Source: CAYRHN01 sp964424115
Lineage (GTDB): Bacteria; Chloroflexota; Anaerolineae; Anaerolineales; Anaerolineaceae
DNA: 64,000 bases
Assembly (NCBI GenBank): GCA_964424115.1
Contig: CAYRHN010000004.1
Span: 62,001-126,000 of the forward strand
Direction: 5' to 3'
The notes below the pieces were generated by a model. The model searched no databases and was not told the DNA's origin. It worked only from the letters and a program-made list of their open reading frames with translations. The position numbers were made by a program, and so were the translations under genes. Shown here piece by piece: positions 15,051-23,147 of this stretch (its first letter is position 1; each line of letters begins with the position of its first letter).

Positions 15051-17810
15051 CTAGCCCCCCTTCCGTTGTTTCGCTTGGTTCAGCACGGCCAGCACAAGCT
15101 GGAGCAACAGCCCGATCACGATCAGGGCAATCGCCACGGCAATGCCGGCCTGGTAGGCACTGTAGTAGGCCAGCCAGTCGCCGGACGAATGGCTGGGCGA
15201 TTGGTGTAGCTGTTGGTAGGCAGCTCCGCCAACCAACCCGCTCATCAGCACTTTGATCTGCCCGCTGTCGGCATACGGTTGTAGCATGGGGGCCGCCTGG
15301 GCACTGGAGATCACCAGCAGTGGGGTATCGCCCAATGCCGGTTGGATCTGCTCGATCCAGTCGCGTGCACTCTGGTCGTTTCCGGTCAGCAGGATCACCT
15401 GTTTGAAATCGGAGAGCTTTTGAATTCCTTGCAAGGCGGGGTGGTCCCAGCTTCCGCGCAATGGCTCCCGCAATGTACCGCGCAGGTCGCTCACCAGGGC
15501 TTGCAGAGCCGTGGTACCCCCCGGAACGTATCCCAAATTCACGCTCAGGTTGTTCAATGGGTAAGATTCAGAGAGCAGCTTTTCCGCCAGGATCGGACCG
15601 GTGGGGCTGGATGAGATCACGGCCAGGCTGTCGGATTTTTCCATCAAATGCTGCACCACCCCTTCTGCAGCGATATGTAATTCTGCCGACAGGCCGGGTT
15701 CGTAATCGACGATCAGCAGTACCGGACTCCCACTTACAGAATTGATCTCGTTGTACAATCTCTCGGCTGGCGTTCCGGGGGCTGAAATGGCCGCAGGGAT
15801 GGGATTTGCGCCGCCAAAAATAAGCGGGATAAGCAGCGCGGCCAACAGGATCAGGGCTACGCCCAGGCGGAACCAACGTGCCGATTTGCTGGTCAATTCA
15901 TGCGCCACAGTGCGCGGCTGGTTTTCTTCGTTCAGCATGGCTTCCAATAAATTGGAATGCAGGCGCTGGCGGTCGGTTACTTGCAGCTTTACCGAATATA
16001 TAGGTGGCTTGGCATATTGGACCACCACATCCTGGCTGGGAAGCACCCCCTTTACCCCCGCTAACGGCCCCAGGTTCTCCACCCGTTGGTCATCTTGGGT
16101 GGTGGGGGTGGGAAGGGGCGCAGCGGATTCGACCGGACGCATGGCAGCCACCCAGGTGGGCAGATCCGCCGGGGCCAGGTCTTCAGGAATTCCTTCAAAT
16201 GCTGCGGCCGGTGCCCCTGCTTGAGTTTCTTCGCCCGAGGCAAGCCAGTCTGGCAATTCCTGGTCGGAGAATGGCAGTTCCGATTCGGGGGTTTGCTCGT
16301 TGGGAGGTACATCAAACGAAAACGCCGGGGTGGCCGCCGGGACGCCCTCGCCCGGCTGATTGCCTTCCCAATCGGTTCCCAGTCCGGCCGAACCCACAAA
16401 GGGAGAGGTCGCGCTGCCGCTTGTCTCGGCACCCTCCGGGGCCAGCCACTCAGCCATGTCTTCGGCCGGGAAGGCCGCGGCGGGCTGGGATTCAAGGGGA
16501 ACAGAGCCTGGGGGTTCTGCATACGCTTTCAGCCAATCTGGTGTGCCTTCTTCCTCACCGGCGGGGGTTGCCTGAGCAGCCGGTTCGTTTTCTACCGGCA
16601 TTCCTTTCATCCAATCCACTGCCTCGGTTGAGGCTTCTTCAGCAATGGGTTCTACGGGCATACTGCCCTTTAACCAATCCGGAATTTCGCCGGACAAAAC
16701 CGGAATTTCTTCGGCGGGCGCAGCTTCCGCGGATTCGGTAGGCAATCCGCTCAACCAGTCCGGCGTTTCACCGGCCGGGGTGGGTTCTTGTGCCGCGGGC
16801 GTCTCTTCCGCCATGGGGGGCAGTCCGCTCAACCAGTCCGGCGTTTCACCGGCCGGGGTGGGTTCTTGTGCCGCGGGCGTCTCTTCCGCCATGGGGGGCA
16901 GTCCGCTCAACCAGTCCGGCGTTTCACCGGCCGGGGTGGGTTCTTGTGCCGCGGGCGTCTCTTCCGCCATGGGGGGCAGTCCGCTCAACCAGTCCGGCGT
17001 CTCACTGGCGGGGGCGGGTTCTTGCGCCGCAGGAGTTTCAGTTCCCGGGCTCCAGCTCTGCAAATTCTTCAGCCAGTCTTCATCCTCCGCCGCAGCGCCT
17101 CCGCCCTCGGCTGGAGGGCTTTCTTGCAAGCCGGATAACCAGTCGCTGCTTTCTTCGGCAGGCTGGCGCGGCATTTGCACGGTTGGTTCAGCAGCCTGGG
17201 AAGGTTGCCAGGATCCAAGGTTATTCAGCCAATCCTCACCTGAAGCGTTGGCCGGAACAGGTCCGGCAGGGGCTTCCGTCGGGGTAGAAGGCTCCTGCGG
17301 AGGTTGGGGAGCTTGCTCTCCTGCCAGGTTCTGCAACCAGTCCGGCATATCGTTAGCTGGAACAGCCGCCTCGGGGGATGGTTCTACCGGAGTGGGTTCA
17401 GCAGGGGATTCCGGCGTTGGCGCGCGCAAAGAGCTTAACCAATCCGCTTCTCCACCGCCGGGAGTGGGTTCAGCCGCCGCAGAGGCGGGCTGGCTCCCTC
17501 CGGTTAGATCGGCCAACCAGTCGGGCGTTTCTGCACTTTCTCCCTGTGGCGGCTCCGGTTGGTTGCGTTCGCGGATGCGTGACAGCCAGTCGGGTACATC
17601 GCTTTCTGGAGTCGGACTGGCTGGAGATGTTTCCTCGCCGCCGGGAAGGTTGTCCGGACCTCGCAAATCTTTTAACCAGTCGGGCATGTCGTCAGCAGGA
17701 GTCGCTTCAGAAGGCGCACCCAGAGGCGTGATGCGCGCGCCGCAATATTGACAGGTGGAGGAACCTGCCGGGTTGGGTTTGCTGCACATGGGGCATCGAA
17801 TATCAGTCAT
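15051..17810 (-). CDS. Zinc-ribbon protein with about 18 PDWL-type motifs, two transmembrane helices and an external domain
   Basis: The 919-residue protein starts with a zinc ribbon (CPMCSKPNPAGSSTCQYC). About 550 residues of acidic, Pro/Ala/Glu-rich, probably disordered sequence follow. Short Trp motifs recur in it roughly every 25-35 residues (MPDWLKDL, VPDWLSRI, TPDWLSGL and similar; about 18 counted). A globular segment, a transmembrane helix (RLGVALILLAALLIPLIFGG), an external domain of about 200 residues with alternating strands and helices (VLLIVDYEPG, VILLTGND, PLLVISSAQ) and a final transmembrane helix with a basic tail complete it. The Trp motifs look like repeated docking sites. 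It is the largest protein of the operon and a plausible scaffold. No function is known. Confidence 0.7.
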   Translation of the reverse strand: MTDIRCPMCSKPNPAGSSTCQYCGARITPLGAPSEATPADDMPDWLKDLRGPDNLPGGEETSPASPTPESDVPDWLSRIRERNQPEPPQGESAETPDWLADLTGGSQPASAAAEPTPGGGEADWLSSLRAPTPESPAEPTPVEPSPEAAVPANDMPDWLQNLAGEQAPQPPQEPSTPTEAPAGPVPANASGEDWLNNLGSWQPSQAAEPTVQMPRQPAEESSDWLSGLQESPPAEGGGAAAEDEDWLKNLQSWSPGTETPAAQEPAPASETPDWLSGLPPMAEETPAAQEPTPAGETPDWLSGLPPMAEETPAAQEPTPAGETPDWLSGLPPMAEETPAAQEPTPAGETPDWLSGLPTESAEAAPAEEIPVLSGEIPDWLKGSMPVEPIAEEASTEAVDWMKGMPVENEPAAQATPAGEEEGTPDWLKAYAEPPGSVPLESQPAAAFPAEDMAEWLAPEGAETSGSATSPFVGSAGLGTDWEGNQPGEGVPAATPAFSFDVPPNEQTPESELPFSDQELPDWLASGEETQAGAPAAAFEGIPEDLAPADLPTWVAAMRPVESAAPLPTPTTQDDQRVENLGPLAGVKGVLPSQDVVVQYAKPPIYSVKLQVTDRQRLHSNLLEAMLNEENQPRTVAHELTSKSARWFRLGVALILLAALLIPLIFGGANPIPAAISAPGTPAERLYNEINSVSGSPVLLIVDYEPGLSAELHIAAEGVVQHLMEKSDSLAVISSSPTGPILAEKLLSESYPLNNLSVNLGYVPGGTTALQALVSDLRGTLREPLRGSWDHPALQGIQKLSDFKQVILLTGNDQSARDWIEQIQPALGDTPLLVISSAQAAPMLQPYADSGQIKVLMSGLVGGAAYQQLHQSPSHSSGDWLAYYSAYQAGIAVAIALIVIGLLLQLVLAVLNQAKQRKGG
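16741..17052 (-). repeat. 78-bp tandem repeat inside the PDWL protein gene
   Basis: Units start at 16741, 16819 and 16897 and are almost identical (a single difference near the start of the first). A degenerate fourth unit begins at 16975. Each unit encodes 26 residues with one TPDWLSGLPP motif. The length, a multiple of three, keeps the frame, so copy number can change without breaking the gene. Confidence 0.9.
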
Positions 17811-17815
17811 AGCAT

Positions 17816-18433
17816 TTACCCACTATATGGGCGGTCGGCGCCCATCAAAATTCGGATGCCGGTTGTCAGGCTGCCGAGGGCGATCCCCAGCAGAATCCCA
17901 CGTGCTCCGGCTACCGGTAACCAATCAATGATGCCCTTGATCTGTTGGAAAAGCGGAACTTGATCGCCCACCGCCAGGAACCCGCCGCTGATCAGCAGGA
18001 AGAAGAGGGTGCTGACCAGAAAAATGATCGGCATCGCCCCTTTTCGCCGTTGGAGCAGACGCAGGCAGGCATAAGCCAGTGAAACGGCCAGCAGCGCCAT
18101 CAGGCTGATTTCCACCGGGATGATGATCGCGTTGACCGCATTCTGGTATCCGCTGTCGCCCGGTCCAAGGAATAACCCAATCCCCAGCGTGGCAACAAAG
18201 GCAATGATCAAAAGCAGGCTGTAATAATCCTTATTCTGTGCGGCGCCCAGGCGGCGGAAATGTACCAACAGCAGGTTCACCACCCCGACCAGGGCGGCGA
18301 TAGCTGCCAGGCTGACTGCCCATCCGAGCAACAGCGTGCGCAGGTCCTGCACCACAGGTGCTGCAATAAAGTAACCCAGCAGGACGATCAATCCAACAGC
18401 AATAGCAAAGGCGGTGGAAAGCGGCGCTCTCAT
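17816..18433 (-). CDS. Polytopic membrane protein of unknown function
   Basis: The 205-residue protein has about six hydrophobic helices (first: TAFAIAVGLIVLLGYFIAAP) and short loops; the only basic cytoplasmic stretch is LLQRRKGAMP. It overlaps the DUF6754 gene by 4 bases and ends 5 nt before the PDWL zinc-ribbon gene, so stoichiometric expression with both is likely. I see no catalytic motif and no named family. Confidence 0.65.
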   Translation of the reverse strand: MRAPLSTAFAIAVGLIVLLGYFIAAPVVQDLRTLLLGWAVSLAAIAALVGVVNLLLVHFRRLGAAQNKDYYSLLLIIAFVATLGIGLFLGPGDSGYQNAVNAIIIPVEISLMALLAVSLAYACLRLLQRRKGAMPIIFLVSTLFFLLISGGFLAVGDQVPLFQQIKGIIDWLPVAGARGILLGIALGSLTTGIRILMGADRPYSG

Positions 18434-19179
18434 AGGATGCTGATCCCCAAGATTTTTAGAACACAGCCCGCCACGATCAGCCCCGAGATCACCCAGCGCA
18501 GAACGTCTTGAGTGCGCAGGCTGGCAAGATGGAAGGGGTTGGCTTGCAAATAGGCAGGCACAGCGAATAATTCTTCTCCGATCAAAGGTTCCTGCGCCGC
18601 AGCGTACAGCACCGCTTGCGCCGGCATCGAGTCGGTAGCCGCCAGGGTGAAGGCGTTTTCGCGTTCGGCGGCTTCGTTAACCAATGCAATTTCCGGGCCA
18701 AAGTTGCCAACCAGGATATGCGCTGAGATATTTTCATCATGGACAATCGGCAGCACCCCGGCAACATAGGAAAATGGCGTGATCCCGGTCAGACGGCCCC
18801 GATCGGCATCATGCTGTTCCAGGGCATTGTTACTTCGATAAGCGGCTTTGAGCGTATCCTGGCTCAAAATCGCCAGTTGAGGATCGCCGCTGGTGGCAAG
18901 CGGAGGATTATCGCTGACAATACTCAACTGTGCCACGCGCTCCAATGTGCTCAATCCTGCCAGGCTGGCCGCGCCTTCCTGATGGTGTATCCCGCTCTTG
19001 CCGATCGAAATATGCAGGCGTTTGCCTTCCTCCACAGCCAGGCCCAGGGCGCGCGACAGGCGGGTGAAGGACTGGATCGGGCGCAATCCGCCGCGGTTGC
19101 GCTGGATCACCCCAAAGAAGAAGATCAATCCCACGCCCAGCAGGACGATCGCTACTCCAAGGATTGTTTTTAAGTCCAT
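18430..19179 (-). CDS. DUF6754-like membrane protein
   Basis: The 249-residue protein has an N-terminal transmembrane helix (ILGVAIVLLGVGLIFFFG), a soluble core and a C-terminal helix (VISGLIVAGCVLKILGI). The core has LHISIGKSGIH, LAGLSTLERVAQ, YVAGVLPIVHDENISAHILVGNFGPEI and SMPAQAVLYAAAQEPLIGEELFA. This layout matches the DUF6754 family as I know it, whose function is not established. It starts 1 nt after the preceding small gene and overlaps the next by 4 bases. Confidence 0.65.
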   Translation of the reverse strand: MDLKTILGVAIVLLGVGLIFFFGVIQRNRGGLRPIQSFTRLSRALGLAVEEGKRLHISIGKSGIHHQEGAASLAGLSTLERVAQLSIVSDNPPLATSGDPQLAILSQDTLKAAYRSNNALEQHDADRGRLTGITPFSYVAGVLPIVHDENISAHILVGNFGPEIALVNEAAERENAFTLAATDSMPAQAVLYAAAQEPLIGEELFAVPAYLQANPFHLASLRTQDVLRWVISGLIVAGCVLKILGISIL

Positions 19180-19434
19180 TTAAGGGGAAACCTCCTCGCG
19201 CAGGAAGGATGCAAAAGAGTGACGTTCCTCTTCCGATTCAAGCATTTTGGCCAGGGCGCTCCATTTGGCATGACTCTGGCTGTCGGAAAATAGGGGCTGG
19301 CCAAGATATACAAATTGAGCTGCTACCAATCCCAGTGGGCCGGCAGCCTCAAGCAGCGCCGCTGCAGGTTGGTTTAATCCCCAACGGTGCAAAAATTGTG
19401 CCCAGGTCTGCCAAGGAGATGGATCTGAACCCAT
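19180..19434 (-). CDS. Small hypothetical protein, first gene of the envelope run
   Basis: The 84-residue soluble, helical protein (MGSDPSPWQTWAQFLHRWG, ending FASFLREEVSP) has no known family. The ATG at 19434 is chosen because a -10 hexamer lies exactly 6 nt before it; an in-frame upstream start would lie inside the promoter. Its stop is one base from the DUF6754 start. It may be a small regulator or accessory subunit. Confidence 0.6.
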   Translation of the reverse strand: MGSDPSPWQTWAQFLHRWGLNQPAAALLEAAGPLGLVAAQFVYLGQPLFSDSQSHAKWSALAKMLESEEERHSFASFLREEVSP

Positions 19435-19440
19435 GATATT

Positions 19441-19446
19441 AGTATA
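19441..19446 (-). promoter_or_regulatory. -10 element of the envelope run, 6 nt before the ATG
   Basis: TATACT on the minus strand, then AATATC, then the ATG at 19434. No Shine-Dalgarno is visible. This is the probable promoter of the 19.4-11.5 kb operon. Confidence 0.55.
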
Positions 19447-19467
19447 GCACAATTAATTCTACGTATA

Positions 19468-20205
19468 TTATCCGCATGGTTGCCATAACGTGCCGCCCCC
19501 GCCGCCGCGCCAGTATTTTTCGATTGCATTTTTCATTTCCACCGGGCTGCCCCAGAAGGTACTGATTTGTGAAGTGTAGGCACCAATCGCTTCCTGCCAG
19601 ATGGATAAGCTGTCTGGGGTGATCCATTGCAGGAATGCGCGCCAGTTATTTTCAACGAAGGAAGAAAGTTGCGCCATATCGTTGGCGATATATGGATAGT
19701 CGGCGTAGAACCAGATCGGGCGCTGTAGCACTTCGGCAGCAGCGCGGGTGAGTCGATGGTCCACGTGTCCGCCAACTGTTAATGGGCATACCAGGGGAAC
19801 ATCCTCAGGCAGCGCGCCGCTGAGGGTTTGTGCCAGGCGCGCCACCAGCGATTGTTCTCCCGCATTCAATGGCTTATTGAGGTCAGCTTCTTCATGGATC
19901 ACTGGCTCGCCGTTCGGCAGGCGGCGGTAGATGCAATCCGGAATATCCATGTGACGGCTTTTTACCCCCAGGATCCGGCAGGCTTCTTTATCCTCTTTTC
20001 TCCGGACGAGCATCGCATCCGGCCCGGTCTCCCAGCGCGCATGCAAAGATGTGGCAAATGGGGTCAGCTCCCCGGGGGGCGGGTTGCCGGCGCAAATCGT
20101 CCATATCTCGATCTGCTTGCCCGCCCTGAGTTGTTCGACGATCAACCCGCCGCAGGACAGCACCGCGTCATCTAAATGGGGAGAGAGGAATATCCAGTCG
20201 ATCAT
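19468..20205 (-). CDS. PIG-L (LmbE-like) family deacetylase
   Basis: The 245-residue protein carries the zinc site of the family: SPHLDDAVLSCGG near the N-terminus (PHxDD) and GGHVDHRLT near residue 150 (HxxH type). These enzymes remove N-acetyl groups from GlcNAc-containing substrates. Next to glycosyltransferase genes it may deacetylate a glycan or lipid-linked sugar. It ends GGGGGTLWQPCG. A -10 element 7 nt before the ATG gives it its own promoter. Confidence 0.85.
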   Translation of the reverse strand: MIDWIFLSPHLDDAVLSCGGLIVEQLRAGKQIEIWTICAGNPPPGELTPFATSLHARWETGPDAMLVRRKEDKEACRILGVKSRHMDIPDCIYRRLPNGEPVIHEEADLNKPLNAGEQSLVARLAQTLSGALPEDVPLVCPLTVGGHVDHRLTRAAAEVLQRPIWFYADYPYIANDMAQLSSFVENNWRAFLQWITPDSLSIWQEAIGAYTSQISTFWGSPVEMKNAIEKYWRGGGGGTLWQPCG

Positions 20206-20212
20206 GTGAATA

Positions 20213-20218
20213 ATTATA
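20213..20218 (-). promoter_or_regulatory. -10 element for the PIG-L gene, 7 nt before the ATG
   Basis: TATAAT on the minus strand is followed by seven bases and the ATG at 20205, with no Shine-Dalgarno. Near-leaderless geometry. Confidence 0.55.
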
Positions 20219-20238
20219 TCATTCTGCCCGAAAAGGGT

Positions 20239-21762
20239 TTAAGATCGCGGCTGATCTCTTTTGGCTCGCCGCCTGTCCAGCAGCCAGCCACCGATTAATA
20301 CTGCCGCGCCGGCCAATCCCACCCCACCCAGCACAACCAGCACATGCGCGCCTCCAAAACCTGGTACGTAGCGGGTAAAATACCAGTACATGAATCCCAG
20401 GATGAAAATGCCGGTCACGATCCAGGTCCGTTTCAGCCACGGGCTTTGTGTCTGGCGGGCATATTGCCATCCCCAGGCGGCCAGCAGTGCCATCCAGGCC
20501 AGCAGCATGGTGCGGTAGCGCGGATTATCCCACATATCGCCCCCTGCGCGCAGAGAAGCCATCCCCACCCATACCAACACCACAGCGGCACTCCATAACA
20601 ACACGCGGCGGTCCTTCCCAGGGCGGGCTTTCCAGGTAGCAAATACCCCAAATATTAGAAAAGGTGCCAGCAAATACCATCCGGCCGCGCGGAAGATTGA
20701 GATAGTGCGCGCCAATTCCAGGGCCGGTTCAAAGAAAGTGGCGGGCAGTACCGGCTGGACCATTCCATATCCAACCAGGAAGGTTCGGAATAAAAATGAG
20801 GGTAAATTATAGCGGAGTTCCTGGATCCAACCTGAGGCGCGCTCCGACAAATAGCTGTCATAGCTGGAGGCCAGCCACAGCCAGTTCCAGATCAGCGCCA
20901 AGAAAACTACCACCCCCGCGCCCATAAGTGCCCAAACCAGCCAGCGCCGCTTGTGCGGTTGCTCCAAGAACATCCAGCCCAGGGTCACCGCGGCCGTCAC
21001 CAACCCAACCGGCGGGGAAAGCAAAACCATCCCCCCCAATACAGCCCCCAACACCAATTGCCGGCGCAGTAAAGGAGTCTGTTCATCCAGTACAGCCCAA
21101 AAAGCAATTGCACTCAATCCCAACAGGAAAGGCTCGCGCATTTGAGAGGCTCCCAACAGCAAGCTTTCCGGGTATAGCACAAAGATCCAGGTAGCCAGAT
21201 TGGCCACCCAGGTTCCCCAGCGCCGTTGCAAGCCGCGCCACAAAAAGGGTACCCCGGCGGCTGCACTGAAAGCGCCCATCAACAGGATCAACCATGGTCG
21301 GTGAAAATCCGGGCTGATCAGCCGGTAGACGATCGTGCTTAATGCCAGCAGGCCGCCGTACTGATCGGCCCCGCCTTGCTGGAAGGCAGCAGCTACCGGC
21401 TGGTTTTGTTCCGCCATTTCCCAGGCAAGTTTGTCCCGGTTGTAGGCGTCGGAATAAATATATCCGGCATTCTCGGCCGGCTGGTCATTTCCCCAATCTG
21501 GCAGCGCCAGGGCAAAGAAGACCCCCAGCGCCAGGCGTAGCAGGAATGCTGCCGCCACCATCCAGGCCAGGGCGCGACCTTTACTGGCCTCCTGCCTGCC
21601 AAAGCGCCAGGCGCACAGCAGTCCAAAGATGGCTGGAATACCCAGAGCACTACTGGCCAGCCAGTTATTGAGATAATTTCCACCCGGCAGACACATGGAG
21701 AGGGTGGCTGCCACTCCGATTCCGCCCAACAGAGCGACCAGGATACAGGTGCGGGTCCTCAC
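20239..21762 (-). CDS. ArnT/GT39-like membrane glycosyltransferase
   Basis: The GTG at 21762 overlaps the upstream stop (GTGA) and is preferred over a longer start inside that gene, giving 507 residues. There are about twelve transmembrane helices. The first periplasmic loop after helix 2 carries acidic residues (LPDWGNDQPAENAGYIYSDA) typical of the catalytic Asp loop of polyprenyl-phosphate-sugar-dependent GT-C enzymes. It probably transfers a lipid-linked sugar outside the membrane, paired with the similar gene just upstream. Confidence 0.75.
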   Translation of the reverse strand: MRTRTCILVALLGGIGVAATLSMCLPGGNYLNNWLASSALGIPAIFGLLCAWRFGRQEASKGRALAWMVAAAFLLRLALGVFFALALPDWGNDQPAENAGYIYSDAYNRDKLAWEMAEQNQPVAAAFQQGGADQYGGLLALSTIVYRLISPDFHRPWLILLMGAFSAAAGVPFLWRGLQRRWGTWVANLATWIFVLYPESLLLGASQMREPFLLGLSAIAFWAVLDEQTPLLRRQLVLGAVLGGMVLLSPPVGLVTAAVTLGWMFLEQPHKRRWLVWALMGAGVVVFLALIWNWLWLASSYDSYLSERASGWIQELRYNLPSFLFRTFLVGYGMVQPVLPATFFEPALELARTISIFRAAGWYLLAPFLIFGVFATWKARPGKDRRVLLWSAAVVLVWVGMASLRAGGDMWDNPRYRTMLLAWMALLAAWGWQYARQTQSPWLKRTWIVTGIFILGFMYWYFTRYVPGFGGAHVLVVLGGVGLAGAAVLIGGWLLDRRRAKRDQPRS

Positions 21763-23138
21763 GCAGTTTTCTCCTTGCCCATGCGCCAATTTATCCAGGC
21801 ATATCGGATTGCCCACAGCATGAAAAGCACCACCCAGGTTTGGGTCGGCACCAGAAAGCGAGGATTGTCGCCGTGTTCAGGGATGGACTGTAATATGGAG
21901 AGGAACCAGGTGGTCAACGCCACAAAGACGATGAAAGGAGTCAGGTTCAACCGGCTGCGCAACCTCTTCCAAAAGAGTGCCGCAGCCGAGAGCAAAATAA
22001 ACCCCAGGTTGGCTGCCAACAGGAGCATGCGTTGGATGTCGGCCAGTATTTCCAAAAGACCGCGCCACCACCCCGGTGAAATAGCTTCCGGCTGCCAGTA
22101 GATCGGCGCGCGCCAGAACAGCCACCAGCCTTCGACCACGCTCTTCAAATAGAGATCGGGATGCTGGAGGATTAATTGCATGTTGATTTCCTGCAACTTG
22201 AGGGAGAGCGTGGTGAAGCGCAATCCAGAAACCTCCTCCATTTCAGGAATAGCCTCCCAGATGGCATTGGTTTGGGTGCCGTTGCTGGCAATGGCTGCGT
22301 CACGATATTTTATATAAGTATCACGAAGAATGGCATTCTCGTCCGAAACATACTCGAAAAAGTTGCCGGTGTGCTGCATCATGTGATAGCCGCCCATCAC
22401 CGTGATATTGAAAATTCCAAAACGGGTGTAAATAAACCCGACCCATACCCCGGCAGCCAGCACAGCCGGCAGGCAGGTCAGGATCAACGTGCGCCAGTTG
22501 AACTGCCATCCCCCGGACGGCTTACGCAGCGCCAGAAAGAGCGCCGCCCAGAACGGCAATGCCAGATACATTGGGCGCACCAACCCGGCCAGGGTGCCCA
22601 GGATGCCCGCTGCCAGCCACCAGCCCCAGCGGCGCCTGGACTGGGGGCGCAGGGCCAGGTAGATGGCTGCCAGCATGCCCGTTAGCAGAACAGTGGTCAG
22701 CGTTTCACTGATCAAGTTAGGTTCAAAGAAGAGCTGTGCCAGGTTGAGGGTATGGGCCAATCCCACCAGCCCCCCAAAAGCAGGGCTGTTGCTGGCCTTC
22801 CAGCCCAGCCAGAAGAAGATCAGCGTGGCGGCCAATCCGCAGATTAACTGGCTGAGATACACTCCCCCATCACTGCCAATCCAAACCAGGAAAAGCGGGT
22901 AACCGGGCATGCGCGTTCCGTCGTAATCCGCAAAGCCATTCAGGGCGGCCATACCGGCTCTCTGGTAACCGTGCGTATCCGAGTAGATTACCGGCGGGTA
23001 GGTGGCAAAGAGTGCCATTCGTACAGCCAATCCTACTACCAGCACCAGCAGGAACCAGGAAAAGGCTTTCCGATCGACTTTTCTCGGTTCGGCTTGCGGA
23101 ACGTTCTCAAAAAGGGGGGTGTCGGTGGTGTCGCTCAT
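21759..23138 (-). CDS. ArnT/GT39-like membrane glycosyltransferase
   Basis: The 459-residue GT-C fold candidate has a short cytoplasmic N-terminus, about eleven transmembrane helices and the first external loop PPVIYSDTHGYQRAG, where an Asp follows helix 1 as in the PMT/ArnT family. A long external loop contains the N/Y-rich GGYHMMQHTGNFFEYVSDEN. It is translationally coupled to a second GT-C gene and follows the GT4 gene by 9 nt. The donor is presumably a polyprenyl-phosphate sugar; the acceptor is unknown. Confidence 0.75.
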   Translation of the reverse strand: MSDTTDTPLFENVPQAEPRKVDRKAFSWFLLVLVVGLAVRMALFATYPPVIYSDTHGYQRAGMAALNGFADYDGTRMPGYPLFLVWIGSDGGVYLSQLICGLAATLIFFWLGWKASNSPAFGGLVGLAHTLNLAQLFFEPNLISETLTTVLLTGMLAAIYLALRPQSRRRWGWWLAAGILGTLAGLVRPMYLALPFWAALFLALRKPSGGWQFNWRTLILTCLPAVLAAGVWVGFIYTRFGIFNITVMGGYHMMQHTGNFFEYVSDENAILRDTYIKYRDAAIASNGTQTNAIWEAIPEMEEVSGLRFTTLSLKLQEINMQLILQHPDLYLKSVVEGWWLFWRAPIYWQPEAISPGWWRGLLEILADIQRMLLLAANLGFILLSAAALFWKRLRSRLNLTPFIVFVALTTWFLSILQSIPEHGDNPRFLVPTQTWVVLFMLWAIRYAWINWRMGKEKTA

Positions 23139-23147
23139 GCAGCTTGT

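Noticed and set aside
16741..17052. Regular 78-bp repeats considered as a CRISPR array.
   Set aside because: Units are contiguous with no unique spacers, lie inside an open frame and are a multiple of three.
16645..17751. A 368-residue plus-strand ORF with regular repeats.
   Set aside because: It is the antisense shadow of the tandem-repeated PDWL gene; the repeats keep it open. No ribosome site or promoter.
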